A stretch of DNA of 64,000 nt from Entomortierella parvispora (lineage: Eukaryota; Mortierellomycota; Mortierellomycetes; Mortierellales; Mortierellaceae). Both the position numbers and the translations under genes were made by a program. Shown here one piece after another: positions 1 to 10,478 of the stretch. The stretch covers positions 3,658,001 to 3,722,000 of the forward strand of contig OY752141.1 of NCBI GenBank assembly GCA_963573315.1. The letters are read 5' to 3'. The stretch's first letter is position 1, and each line of letters opens with the position of its first letter. The notes beneath the pieces were generated by a model that saw only the letters and a list, made by a program, of their open reading frames with translations, was not told the DNA's origin and did no database searches.

Positions 1-283
1 TTTGAAGTCATGAAACTTGAAGCGGTGAGAAAAGTATGAACAAGAACTGCTGGTACAGTAGAATGGAGTGAGGGATAGACTGGAACAAGAATGGTTCGTG
101 AATAAGAGCGAGGGAAAGGGAATGTGGAGAGAGGGACCCCATATTTCGCTCGTCCACAGAAACAGTTGGAACATAGGGGGAAGCAACACATCCTGTGAAA
201 CTTAAAATCGTCCATTATCACAGTATCAGGTACATGTATTAGCAAATTCATAGCAACAAGCGTGGTTTTCATATTGGGAATTG

Positions 284-457
284 GTTACAAGGCAAAACGT
301 CCACTATAACGCGTATTCACTGTAAGACCGTTCACTGTAACGAAGGTAGACTCTATGACCGAAATGGCCTGAACCGGAAGGTTGGAGAAGAGGGCTATCT
401 GAATGGGGTCACTTGCATTCACGTTGACCCAGGCATTGGATTCGAAGCCAACATTGA
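284..457 (-). pseudogene. Possible isolated exon (minus strand) inside left duplicate
   Basis: On the minus strand about 57 codons are open, from an AG acceptor near 458 to a stop at 285-287, with a possible GT donor at 288. The reading has a hydrophobic/polar alternation typical of a beta-sandwich domain. The paralogous stretch near 3170-3240 carries the same acceptor context, but its frame is broken by a one-base shift and a stop. This suggests the segment was once coding next to the SKI2 3' end. I could not identify the family and saw no convincing flanking exons in 1-283. It could be a remnant or part of a gene continuing to the left. Confidence 0.3.
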
Positions 458-871
458 CTGCCGCCCGTTCTAATTTTCAGGGCCGAGGTTAGAATGCACT
501 GACTTGCAGTCATCATTCTCCGTGGAAAACATGTCCGCAAGAAAGGGTCCTATCCACAGTGGCCGACATTCTTTCCTTGGCTTGCGGAGAGCGAAATACG
601 ATACCTGTCCCTGAAGCCGATGCCGGCGGTATAACTACAATCATGTATTATGAATACAACGTGATATAATCTAGACATCCCGTACTATGTTGGAGAGAGC
701 GGCCTCGGAGCGTTAATTAAGTGAACAAAGAAACAAATCATCTGATGTCTCCTCTCTTGAATTCACGTACCAAACTGGCTGCAAAAACGATATCGGGTTT
801 GAGAGCCTGGCCTACCAGCTCCATCTTGGTGTACAAGGCAGCATCTCCAATCATACAGGCTGCATTGCACG
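365..871. repeat. Left copy of a ~0.5 kb diverged duplication (partner 3146-3677)
   Basis: This segment aligns collinearly with 3146-3677. Shared blocks include the run around 383-420 versus 3163-3200, the block ending in an acceptor-like site near 479 versus 3262, and a nearly unchanged block at 776-871 versus 3583-3677. The last block encodes, on the minus strand, the C-terminal helix of SKI2. Several small indels separate the copies. Confidence 0.8.
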
Positions 872-1049
872 TTCAATAGCTCTGGGTAATTTTGGGCACG
901 TCAAAAAAAGCAGGACAGATTCGGATTCGTTGCAGACGCAAAGATTGCACGCATGGACAAAAAGAAGGATCAGCAAATCTGCAACAATGACGATCGAAAA
1001 AGGGGCAATCACGCCAAAACAAGCGCCCGTCGAGTCTATGGATGGTCCG
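776..1049 (-). pseudogene. Truncated SKI2 3'-end pseudogene
   Basis: The minus-strand translation of 776-870 repeats about 31 residues of the SKI2 C-terminus, with substitutions such as Arg to Cys, Ala to Val and Arg to Pro. The seven-residue string RTIHRLD, found in the SKI2 last large exon at 3699-3719, reappears at 1029-1049. Here it is separated from the rest by about 135 extra bases and a changed frame. The rest of the helicase is absent, so this is a fragment left by local duplication and cannot encode a helicase. Confidence 0.7.
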
Positions 1050-1451
1050 AGCGTTCCAGCGTAACATGGCTGGGAAAAACATTTGTGGCATGCCCTGCCG
1101 CTGTAATCATCCCTCTCTCACTCTCACTTCCACGCTGAGAACAATTGCACGTTTTTGACGCTCCAATCTTAGAAAGTGTGCACAGTAAATCTCCCCGAGG
1201 GCCCATGAAAAAAAATCACCCCAGGAAAAGAGTGCAGACTTGTCGATGCAACGCGTCTTTTCTTGTTTTTTTTTCCTACTATCAAGGATTAGCAAAGCCC
1301 TGCCTACCAATCTGCCCACTCACCCCTATATAATTCGATTCCTGCGGGCATGGCGCGTCTCTTGCATGAAGTGGAAACGAATGCGAACGTTCGTTCGAAC
1401 TGTTCAACATTCCGTAAAAAAATCCTTTCAGCATCTCTTTCAAGAGTTTTC

Positions 1452-1458
1452 TATATAA
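1452..1458 (+). promoter_or_regulatory. TATA-like element upstream of the I66-like gene
   Basis: A TATATAA string lies about 90 bases before the chosen ATG at 1548. A second TATATAA sits at 1326-1332. Either spacing is plausible for a fungal core promoter. Confidence 0.4.
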
Positions 1459-1547
1459 ACAGCAATGGCAAAAAAAGAAAAAAAATCCTCACCCACTCCA
1501 CTCACCATCATTCCTTCACACAACTCAACAACACCCATCTTCAAAAT

Positions 1548-2042
1548 ATGGCTCGCTCACTTTCGTCCCTGTTCTTGGGGGTTCTTGCCCTCGTTTTGGT
1601 CGTTCTTCAAGGCGCCCTTGCATATGTCGACTCCGGTATCTACCTCATCCAGGCCGAGGAGGGCAAATATCTCTCTGTCGGCCCCGTGCCTCTCGTCTAT
1701 CCCCCACTGGATGTCCCTGCCCGTCTTTTGGATCGCCCTTTCTATGGCGAAAAATGGGAAGTCAAAGCATCCGAAGGTGGCTACACCATCCGCCTGGCTG
1801 GTAATCAACACCTGCGCTATGGAATCATCAGTACTGCCGACGGTGCCGTGTACGTGAGCACCACGAAAAAACCTCAGGACTGGGCCGTGAACTCAGCCGG
1901 TGATGACCTGTTCACGATCGGAGCTGTCAATGAGGACAACCTGTTCACTCAACACGGGGACGCTTGGCCTCAAGTTGTTCTTCGTCCTGCCGACGGTTCT
2001 GCGGATCAGCGTTGGAGATTTATTCGAATTGATCGCTACTAG
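1548..2042 (+). CDS. Secreted I66-type (beta-trefoil) protease inhibitor-like protein
   Basis: A 164-residue single-exon protein. The chosen ATG is followed by a hydrophobic signal peptide of about 23 residues ending near the Leu-Ala-Tyr stretch. An in-frame upstream ATG at 1350 would bury this signal, so it was not used. The mature part, about 140 residues, alternates beta-strand-like segments with three spaced tryptophan motifs (KWEV, DWAV and QRWRF). This is the pattern of fungal family I66 serine protease inhibitors with a beta-trefoil fold. Cysteines are essentially absent. The likely role is an extracellular or vacuolar protease inhibitor; this is inferred from fold pattern and size only. 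A decayed paralogue lies 0.7 kb downstream. Alternative: a ricin-B-like lectin-fold protein. Confidence 0.6.
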   Translation: MARSLSSLFLGVLALVLVVLQGALAYVDSGIYLIQAEEGKYLSVGPVPLVYPPLDVPARLLDRPFYGEKWEVKASEGGYTIRLAGNQHLRYGIISTADGAVYVSTTKKPQDWAVNSAGDDLFTIGAVNEDNLFTQHGDAWPQVVLRPADGSADQRWRFIRIDRY

Positions 2043-2648
2043 CATGCTTCCAGCGGTATGTGCAGAAAGAGCCGCTTCAATGTCAAGTGCGAGATTTAAA
2101 TACGCCTACAGTGTACGACCGCAGCTATCGAATAGCTTCAAGGTCCGCCAATCTTGCTGCTCCATCTCTTTGGATTCTTCTGTGCCGTGTCTTGTTCTCG
2201 CTCTTTTCCTTTGGCCCTGTTGTTCGCGTTTGATCTTGTAGCCAGGAAACAAATCTACGCAGTTCATTTTTATTCTCGCCTTGTCGTATATGAATAAATA
2301 TACGCCACTTTTCAAACTTGTTCATGAACACAAGACGCGGTTCTACTCTTCTGGTTTATGGTATTCTTCATGGTGTTGGATGAAAGACTGGAATGCAGCT
2401 GCTCAGTATATCCTTGATGGTCGAAACACAAACAGTGCAATCTGCTCTTTTGGGAATTGTACTCCAGAGTCCCTCCAGAGATAGCGCCTCCATTCTTGGA
2501 CGCAAAAAAGGGACGAATTCCATAGGAGCACGTCTCTGAGTGACAAATTCTACACGCGTAACAATGCCTTCGTGCCTATGTTTATCGCCTATGTTTATCC
2601 CCTCCTAACCGTTTCTTGTTTACCATCATTTGAACATGAAAGGTGTTT
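2043..2648. other. Intergenic, 3' flank of I66-like gene
   Basis: No coding region is supported. An AATAAA polyadenylation-like signal occurs near 2292-2297. The rest is ordinary intergenic sequence up to the poly-C tract. Confidence 0.5.
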
Positions 2649-2671
2649 CCCCCCCCCCCCCCCCCCCCCCC
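2649..2671 (+). repeat. Poly-C tract (23 C)
   Basis: An uninterrupted run of cytosines immediately upstream of the degenerate I66 copy. Its length may be affected by sequencing or assembly. Confidence 0.85.
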
Positions 2672-2760
2672 GCCCACGGTATCCATGATGTCCATGCTTA
2701 CTTCAACTCTCCACAGTTGTCGCCCAAGAAGAATTCTCTTCCCACTCATCTTTTCTTCTC

Positions 2761-3170
2761 ACGTTCATCTCGCAATACCCTGCTCAACGTGACACGCTCG
2801 TCTTTGTCGTCTTTGTCGTCGCGCTTTGTCGTACTTGCCCTCACTCTGGTCATTCTTCAAGGTGTTCTTGTGTTTGCCTACCCCAATTACCTTCACATCC
2901 AAATCGAAAACAAAGTCTACCTCTTGCTCGGACAGTCACCCTCGTTGACCCACAATTTCCCTGCTCGTTCGTCTGTTTGGAAAACCCAGCTGAGAACTAC
3001 ATTTGGGAACTCCGAAATTCGGCTTTGACGGTCTTGAAATCCTCCATCCGAAAAGCTAAGAGTTCACCTTTTGCTTAGTCGACATTGATGACGCCTTCGA
3101 CTGAGTGCTATCACTTGGGACGATGATCCAGCTCAGTATTTTGCTGTGCCTGAACTGGGAGGTTGGGGAA
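2761..3170 (+). pseudogene. Degenerate second copy of the I66-like inhibitor gene
   Basis: The plus-strand translation around 2815-3028 matches the intact gene at 1548-2042. It keeps the signal-peptide core (ALTLVILQGVL versus VLALVLVVLQGAL), the following YLHIQ segment, the PAR motif and the WK/IRL segment. The frame then ends at a stop near 3026-3028. A later block (3105-3160) still encodes a YFAVPELGG-like strand, but only past stops and a shifted frame. The N-terminal ATG context is also lost, so this is a pseudogene. Confidence 0.6.
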
Positions 3171-3677
3171 AATGGCTATCTGAATGATATCACTTGTATT
3201 CACATTGAACCCAGGCATCGGATTCGAAGCTGTCATTGACTGTTACCCTTTCTGATTTTCAGAGCCGAGACGACGTTTGCACCCCGTGAAAAGGAGACGG
3301 GATTGAGACTGTGCTGGTTTGATCTTGCAGTTCGGCAATCTTCTCACTATAGACTGTCTAATCTGTGCTCTGTCATCAGAAACAACCATGCAACGCGTGT
3401 CCCTGAAAGCTGATGTCAGCATTGTGATATTTTAATACACTAATGGTGTACAAACATGGTATAGTCTAGACATCCCGCTGACGTTAATAGTACTATTACG
3501 TTGGAAAGAATAGCCTCAGAGTGTTAATAAAGTGAAAGAAAAAATATACCATCGGATGACTCCTCTCTTGAGTTCACTTACCAAACTGGCTGCAAAAACG
3601 ATATCGCGCTTGATTGCCTGGCCTGCCAGCTCCATTTTGGTGTATAGGGCAGCATCTCCGATCATACGAGCTGCATT
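3146..3677. repeat. Right copy of the ~0.5 kb duplication
   Basis: Partner of 365-871. This copy contains the functional SKI2 terminal exons (3582-3730 and the proposed 3484-3492 mini-exon). The non-SKI2 part has lost the open minus-strand frame seen at 284-457. Confidence 0.8.
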
Positions 3678-6600
3678 CCTGACTTCACTACAAGTCTCGT
3701 CCAGACGATGAATCGTACGCACAATGGACCCTATATAGGATTGGTTTTCGTGAGTATGGTTTGCTTTTCTTCTCTTTGTTGTGAGATCGGTTGGCAGTTG
3801 TAAAAAAAACGAAGCTTACCTTCTTGGACATCTGTAAGCTCTGTGATCTGCTTGAATGTCATTCCACGCGCCCACTCATACACAACCTCAGTCAATCCAA
3901 ATCTCAACATCGAAGTTCCAGGCGCAGTGGCAGATTCCAGTCCATACGCCTGTTGCACCTCTGCCATTTTGAGTTCGATCTTCAGCAACATATCCTTTCC
4001 TTTGGCCAATTGCGGTGTCAACACTGGCTCAGATGCATTCTTCTCCTGGCAGACAAAACAAGACAACAAGGCCACGATCTCCTCGGGTTCGAATTCAGAC
4101 AACATATTGTCCAGAATCAACTCTGTCAAGATCAATTCATCCGCAGTGTTGATTTCACAGGCAACACGGCCCTTGAGCTGAACAGTGGAGCTCTCACGGT
4201 CGAGATAATTGAGCTCCTTGAGAATGGCGACCCTTTGGTGGTAGTCGGGCAGCAGCTCCAGGTTCTGGTCTGAAATAGTTCGTTGAAGTTCCTCAACCTT
4301 GAACTTGAGTTCTCTCTCTTGATGAATCATTGCGTACTAGGGAAAAAAGAATCGAAGATAGTTAGTCCACGTTTCTCCAAAACAGTCTCGCTAATAGCGG
4401 GGCCAAGAAGCAATTGAAAAAAAAAAAAAAAAAAAAAAAAAAAAACATACGTGAGGCTTGAGATCGGGACACTTATTGCACTGACACTCCAGAATACGAG
4501 CAAAGAGGGCGTGCTTTTGAGCCAGATTTTCTCGGAATTCCAGATCCTTGATCTTTCCCCAGTTGAACTCGGCTACCAATCCTTGCTGATGATCCTCGAC
4601 CTCATCTGCGTATCGGATCAAATCGTTGCGGGCTTTGGTCATGGCCTGGACATTCTTTTTCAAGATGGCCTCCACATCGACACGGAGAGTAGTATCTGTG
4701 ATGGTGATGATATCCAAGAACGGGACAGCCTCTACGACCAAGTTGGATTGTTGATGGTTGGTGATTCTCAAACGAGTGACAGGCATTGGGATGTCCTTGT
4801 CAACAGCTGGTTTTTCGTCCTTAGAGCTCACTTCAGTCAAAATACAGCACCAAAATGATTTTGCCTGCTTGGCCAACATATCCGCCTCGGCGACTGTCTT
4901 AAGGATAACTGCAAGAGTATTCCTGTGGAACTATTTGACATGCTGGCATCGTTAGTTTCCATGCTGGACTTTGTGCATGTCATTCACGGCGATCCCAGGG
5001 ACAAGTACACGTACGCTGCTATTCAACACAACTACGCGTCCGGCACTAAGGGCCTTGATACCAAAAGTCTGTCTCACGATCTTTTCCATGAGCTGACGGT
5101 TAAGCAGGATCATTCTGGAAGACAGATTATAAAACTCTTCGATATCCTTGGTACAGATGAAGCAATCCAGTTTCTTGAGGCTTTCCATTGATTTAGCACT
5201 CTTTTCAAAATCAAAGGAATGGACGTTGTTCGGTCAGCATGATGTTGTAGCCGCATCTTACTCAATTGAACAGCACAAAGAAATTACCTCTGCAAACAGT
5301 TTTTCCTTCTCAGGCATAGCCTTTTGAGCAGTATTCTCAGAAAAACTGCGCTTGATCATCTCTTCAACACGAAGTGCTTCCACACGAAGCAAGTTGAGAA
5401 TCATGTTGTACGTCAAACGGAACTGCGAATGCAACTTCGTTGCTTTGCCCAGCAACATCTCTTGAAGCTCAATCATATCTGGTGGGGTATCTCCTCCACA
5501 TGCAATGATAACCAATCCGGTTGAATCCAGACCACGACGACCAGCTCGACCGGACATTTGCGTATATTCTCCTATAGAAGTATGAGAAAATAGAAGATTA
5601 GATTCCATTTTCTCGCACAAATACCTCCAGGTTGGGAGTTTGCATCACACACCTGGCAACAGGTTGCGGAAGCTCCGTCCATCATGCTTTCGGATTCCAG
5701 AGAAGACAACTGTGCGAGCGGGCATGTTGACGCCCTAGAGTATGTAAAGTGTCAGTTTGTGTACAATGATAAGATGCAACAGAGTACCCATATACATATA
5801 GCTCCATACCATAGCGAAGGTTTCAGTCGCAAACAGGACCTTGACAAGTCCCCTTGCGAATAAGATTTCGACCATCTAATGAGTTGAAAATTAAGTTGTA
5901 AATATGGTATACCAGAAGCTAGCAAAATCTTCGATCAATCGCCAATCGCTCTCCTACCTCCTTGATGATTGGCAAAAGTCCAGAGTGATGAACGGCGATA
6001 CCACGGCTGAGCAAGTCCCTCATCCTTTGAATCTGTGGGAGCTCTCGGTCTGTGCCATGTAGACGGACCAAAGATCTTTCAAAAAAGACGTGAACCTCGC
6101 TCTTCTGGGAAGATGTCATTAAATCTGTTCCAGAAAGTCCCGACGCATTCTCCTCACACTTTTTCTTTGAAAATGTGAAAACGACGACAGGCAAAAACGA
6201 CTTCTTGTTTAGGTATCCAACCAAGTGCGTGAACAGGTTCTTGTCCTGTTTGTCGTTCCTCCATCCTCCAGAACCACCACCAGCGATTGCTCCACGACCT
6301 CCACCACCACCGCCACGGCCAGCGAATCCTCCTCGGCCACCACGTTGTGCAGTCTTGGAGTCACTCTCCTTTTTGGACATGGCATCGACGGCTCCCTTGT
6401 AACCAAGGTTCTGCCATGTCTGCTTGGCATCTACAATTTTGTACAGTTCCCTGTTGGCAAAGAGATGGTGCTCCAGAGGGACCGGGCGCTTTGGAGTACT
6501 GATCACATAGATGTCCTTCTTCTTGGTACGTCTATGGTCATGACGAGTAATGGGACGGGTAAGTAACATTGCAACTTTTTATATTTCCTTTCCTTCAAAA

Positions 6601-8289
6601 AATGTACAGATAAAACGGCTTCTTACCCAACCCAATCGGCAAACTCCTTGGTATTTGGCACTGTAGCGGAGAGCAAAATCAAAGTGACATGGGCCGGAAG
6701 CATGATAATGACTTCCTCCCATACAACACCTCGCTCCAAGTCGTTGACGTAATGGACTTCATCGAAGATGACAAATTCCACGTCGCGAATCAAATCCGCA
6801 CCTCTGTAGAGCATACTCCTCAGAATCTCGGTCGTCATGATAAGGCAAGAGGCCTCGGGGTTGATCTGGACATCTCCTGTAAGAATACCAACTTCCTCGA
6901 ACGTTCCCTTGAAGTCTCTGAACTTTTGGTTGGACAGAGCTTTGATTGGAGAGGTATAGATGGCCTTTGTCATGTGTTTGGCTGCCAAGGAAATAGCATA
7001 CTCTGCCACGACTGTCTTTCCAGCACTGGTATGAGCGGCCACAAAAACACATTCGCCCTTCTCCAGGTGATAAACAGCTCTCTTCTGGAAGGTATCGAGC
7101 TCGAATGGGAATGAGTGCGCCATCTCGGGCACCAGCTCGTGAAAGTCATCAAACGGCGCATTGACATCCACGACATGAGCCCATTCTCTCCCTTTGGTTT
7201 GAGGTACTGCCAATGTCCGCTTTGGTGCTGCTACAGAAACAACGCTGTCCAGGATAGCATCGACTTCGTCTGCCGTGTCAGATACTGCCTCTGTCGATGG
7301 CGCTGTCTCTTCTGTCTGCGTTTTATCGCCAGCCATAGGCTCGTCTTCATCTGTACGGGTAACGGGATCCAGAAGAGAATTAAAGTCGTCCTCATCTCTG
7401 TTGTCCTGGCCTGCAAAGAGTAGATCCGAGATGTTGACCAACGCTCCAGAAGCAGCTTGATCGCCTTCGACGGCCTCCTGAATTTGATCTGAAAACATAC
7501 CTCTCTGAAAGCCAGGAGGCACAGTTAGCAGCTCTTCGGATTCCAGGGATAGATCCTCCACAAGGGTGCGCGCAATATCCATATCATCCATGCCCAGGGC
7601 ATTCTTTTCCGACTCCAAGAGACTAGCACCTCTAACCTCCTCTGTGTCCAATCCGCCTGGCGTGAATGGAAAGTAGCCAGCTTTTCCTCGGACAAAGTCT
7701 GCTCGCTTGCCGGGTGCGCGGGAGAAACTGGTCGAATTCTTTGCAGTCATGATGGAAGTTGATGCCACAGAGCTGGTGCCGACAATGTGGGTTGTCCGTT
7801 GTGATTTCTCATGGTATCCAGCTCGAACACCATAGACATTATGAGGATCGAGTGAGATTGTAGACTCTGCAGGGGCTGGGTCCATGGAGAGCAATGTGGA
7901 CCATTCCTGGTCTCGATCAAAGAGCTCTTGGCATTTGTTAAGCCATGCGGTCGAGAAGGTGTTGCTGGGGAAGAGGTGTTCGCGCTCAATGTCCTGCTTG
8001 ATGAGGTCGTATGTCTGTGGACCTAGAATGGATTGTGGGAGCTGAAATGGAGAGAACCTGGTCAGTACGAGCCTGGTAGCCGTCAGACAGAGACATTCCC
8101 CCTGGAGTGATTAGTACCTCTAGACGCTCGGGCTGCTCTTCGGGTGTGGCTCCAGGGAATGCGGCCGACCGCAGTCGCGCCAGAAGGTCCAGCGTGTCTA
8201 TGTTGGAGAAGGGGACTTAGTTCGACGGACGCGGCATATCGCGCGCATGGGTGGTGCATGATGCGGAGAGCGGTACCTTGCGAGGTCAT
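3484..8289 (-). CDS. SKI2: SKI2-type DExH RNA helicase (Ski complex)
   Basis: ATP-dependent 3'-5' RNA helicase that feeds mRNA to the cytoplasmic exosome together with SKI3 and SKI8. Exons (descending): 8277-8289, 8118-8197, 6627-8041, 5958-6531, 5810-5875, 5653-5734, 5288-5571, 5015-5200, 4451-4930, 3820-4336, 3582-3730, 3484-3492. They sum to 1284 codons plus stop, matching the length of yeast and human Ski2. Visible motifs: Walker A AHTSAGKT (about residue 367), DEVH box, SATVPN, HHSGLLP and [10 protein letters not shown] (motif VI). An RGG/poly-Gly insert lies after the first RecA domain (6260-6330), and the DSHCT C-terminal domain ends in [13 protein letters not shown]. The last 9-nt exon (Tyr-Tyr-stop) is inferred; reading through would replace YY with 21 unrelated residues. 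It shares a 314-bp divergent promoter with the isochorismatase gene. Confidence 0.93.
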
Positions 8290-8603
8290 AATGAGAATGG
8301 TCTGTGGGGAATAATAAAACTGTGCGGTCCTGCCCTTTTTTGCCCTGTCGCGTCTTCTGTCTTGTCTGCCCTGCTGTGTCCTGTCCTGTCGCTGGAGAAA
8401 GATGGATGAATGGATGGATAGATCATAGCATGCCATCTACAAATGTAGACCCAGTCAAACCTCTTCGCACGTGACCCTTTTCAACGCCCTCTTCCCCGCG
8501 TCCGCATTCCTTTCTCCACATTCCATGATTTCCATCCTCCTTCCTGCCTTCTTTCCTCACACCCATCCACCTCTCCAACTCTCCACTCCTTCGCCTCTTG
8601 ACC
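8290..8603. promoter_or_regulatory. Divergent promoter, SKI2 (-) / isochorismatase-fold gene (+)
   Basis: The 314 bases between the two start codons contain CT-rich sequence toward the plus-strand gene and no further coding potential. Both genes must initiate from here. Confidence 0.5.
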
Positions 8604-9570
8604 ATGTCTGCCCTTCGTAATGTCGGCCGTGTCCACCAAAAGACCACCGCCTTCTTCCTCTGCGACATCCAGGAAAAGTTCCGCTCCCACATCTTTCAGT
8701 TTCCGTCCGTCGTCGCCACCGCCCAAAAGATGGTACCTCCCATTTTTGTGTCTCTTGCCAGTCCAGGCGTGCCCCTTTGCTCCGTTGTGGCCATTCCAAC
8801 TAAACCCCTTCTCACCGCTTTCTCTGTAAAATAGATTGCTGCGCACAAGATCCTTGACATCCCCTTGATCGTCACCGAGCAGGTTCGTAGTCCAAGAGAA
8901 AGAGCAGTTCTCCCCCGTGAGAAATTTGTGTGCTTTCCCTCCTGCATATTCCGAGAAATGACTCCACATGAACACGAACAAAACCCTAACGGTTCGGTCG
9001 CAATGCTAACCCTTTTCCCTCTTTTTGCTACTATAGAACCCCAAGGCCTTGGGCGCCACCGCCACAGAGCTGGATCTCTCGAACGCAAAGATCAACATCC
9101 CAAAGACAAAGTTCTCCATGTTTGTGCCCGAGGTTGAGAAGGAGCTCAAGGGTGTCAAGTCCGTAGTCCTCTTCGGCATTGAGTCGCACGTCTGCGTATT
9201 GCAGACTGCCCTGGACCTGCTCGAGAACAACTATGATGTCCACGTCTTGGCTGATGGCGTATCGAGCATGAACAGCTTCGAGATCAAGCACGCTTTGAAG
9301 GTATGCTATGCTATCAATCTTTTTACTCGGAAACAGCTCGGAAGCACAATTTCATCTCCTCATTTGCAATGCCCTGCTGAGATAATCCTTCTCGCTTTAC
9401 TTTTACAGCGTATCAAGTCCGCTGGAGGGTATGTCACAACGAGCGAGTCGATTCTTTTCCAGTTGCTTGGGGACTCCAAGAATGAAAAGTTCAAGGCAAT
9501 TTCGAACCTTGTCAAGGAGACCAAGGACGCCACTGCTGGCAACAAGCTGTTTATCAAGAGCAACATCTAA
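8604..9570 (+). CDS. Isochorismatase-domain hydrolase (ISOC1/ISOC2-like)
   Basis: Four exons (8604-8732, 8835-8882, 9037-9300, 9409-9570) give a 200-residue protein, the normal size for small cysteine hydrolases of the isochorismatase fold. The catalytic triad is visible: Asp in FLCDIQEKF (about residue 21), Lys in the PKTKFSMF segment, and Cys in [16 protein letters not shown]. The family hydrolyses amide or ether bonds of small metabolites; animal ISOC proteins have no settled substrate, so none is proposed here. No targeting signal is evident. All introns have GT-AG ends and intron 1 separates the catalytic Asp from the rest. Confidence 0.88.
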
Positions 9571-10478
9571 GAAATTATCAAGAGGATCGCTTGTCGAGAA
9601 ACCTAAGCAGCATTTGTATATAAATAACGTCTCCCTGTTGAACAATGTTGACCTAATGAAGAATGAACAGGACATGAGAGGGGACCAGGATCTATTTCGA
9701 CCTTGAGGGAAAGATGAAGATCCTTGACCTTTGGAACACCCGTCCATGATCAGAGGAACAAAAGAACAAAACTCTGAGAAAAGCGAGCCGCTCTGCCTCA
9801 CTGTTCTGAGCGGTGGCCAATACCATTGGGGACAGAACACAAATGAGCCTTGGAGGCTAGTGGAGTTGTTGCATGCCGATTCTACCAAGATCAGATCACG
9901 GAGACTTTTTTTTTTTTTTTGGCTCTTGTCCGTCTCCTGAGGACCTTGCTCTCATTCCACCTACTATTTCAACTTATGACCGGCTACAGACTTCCTGTCC
10001 ACGCCAGGTATTATTTACTTCTTGAACGGGACAGTGAGGCTATTCTTGGACGAGCGAGGCAAATAAGTTATTTATTTGGTCGGACCCATCCTTGTTTCCT
10101 AGCTTGACTGAAGAGAGAACAATGGCAACAGTGTCGATGATGATCGTCTGGCTGGCTGCTCTGCTGAACAAGTAGTGATCGTCAATGACAGTGTCAATGA
10201 TACCGACAATGTCGATGACGATGAGGATGGTGATAGTGAGGGAGCATACCAACTCAGCCGGTCAGCCCTGAACAATTGAGCAAAAAAGGTCCGTCCGTCC
10301 GTTCAGTCCAGTCCAAGCCAGCCCAATCGATGTGGAGTGCAATGTGTATTGTGGCGCTCTGTCCTCATTCCGTCCCATTGTTCTTCCTCTTCTTTACCTC
10401 TTTACACCCGCTCCTTCTTTTCTCGTCTTCTTTCATTTTCCTCCTCAACCCCACGCTCCATTATACACACCGTTTCCG
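9571..10478. other. Intergenic, ~0.9 kb
   Basis: 3' flank of the hydrolase gene and upstream region of the next gene. A short interspersed repeat of GATGATCGTC/GTGTCAATGA-like words occurs at 10130-10230. The final 150 bases are pyrimidine-rich, as at other gene starts in this window. No coding region is supported. Confidence 0.5.

Noticed and set aside
1350..1547. N-terminal extension of the I66-like protein
   Set aside because: It would place 66 charged residues before an obvious signal peptide and would span a TATA-like element.
10332..10478. Upstream extension of the low-complexity orphan
   Set aside because: CT-rich leader composition; the ATG at 10479 is the first with plausible coding context.
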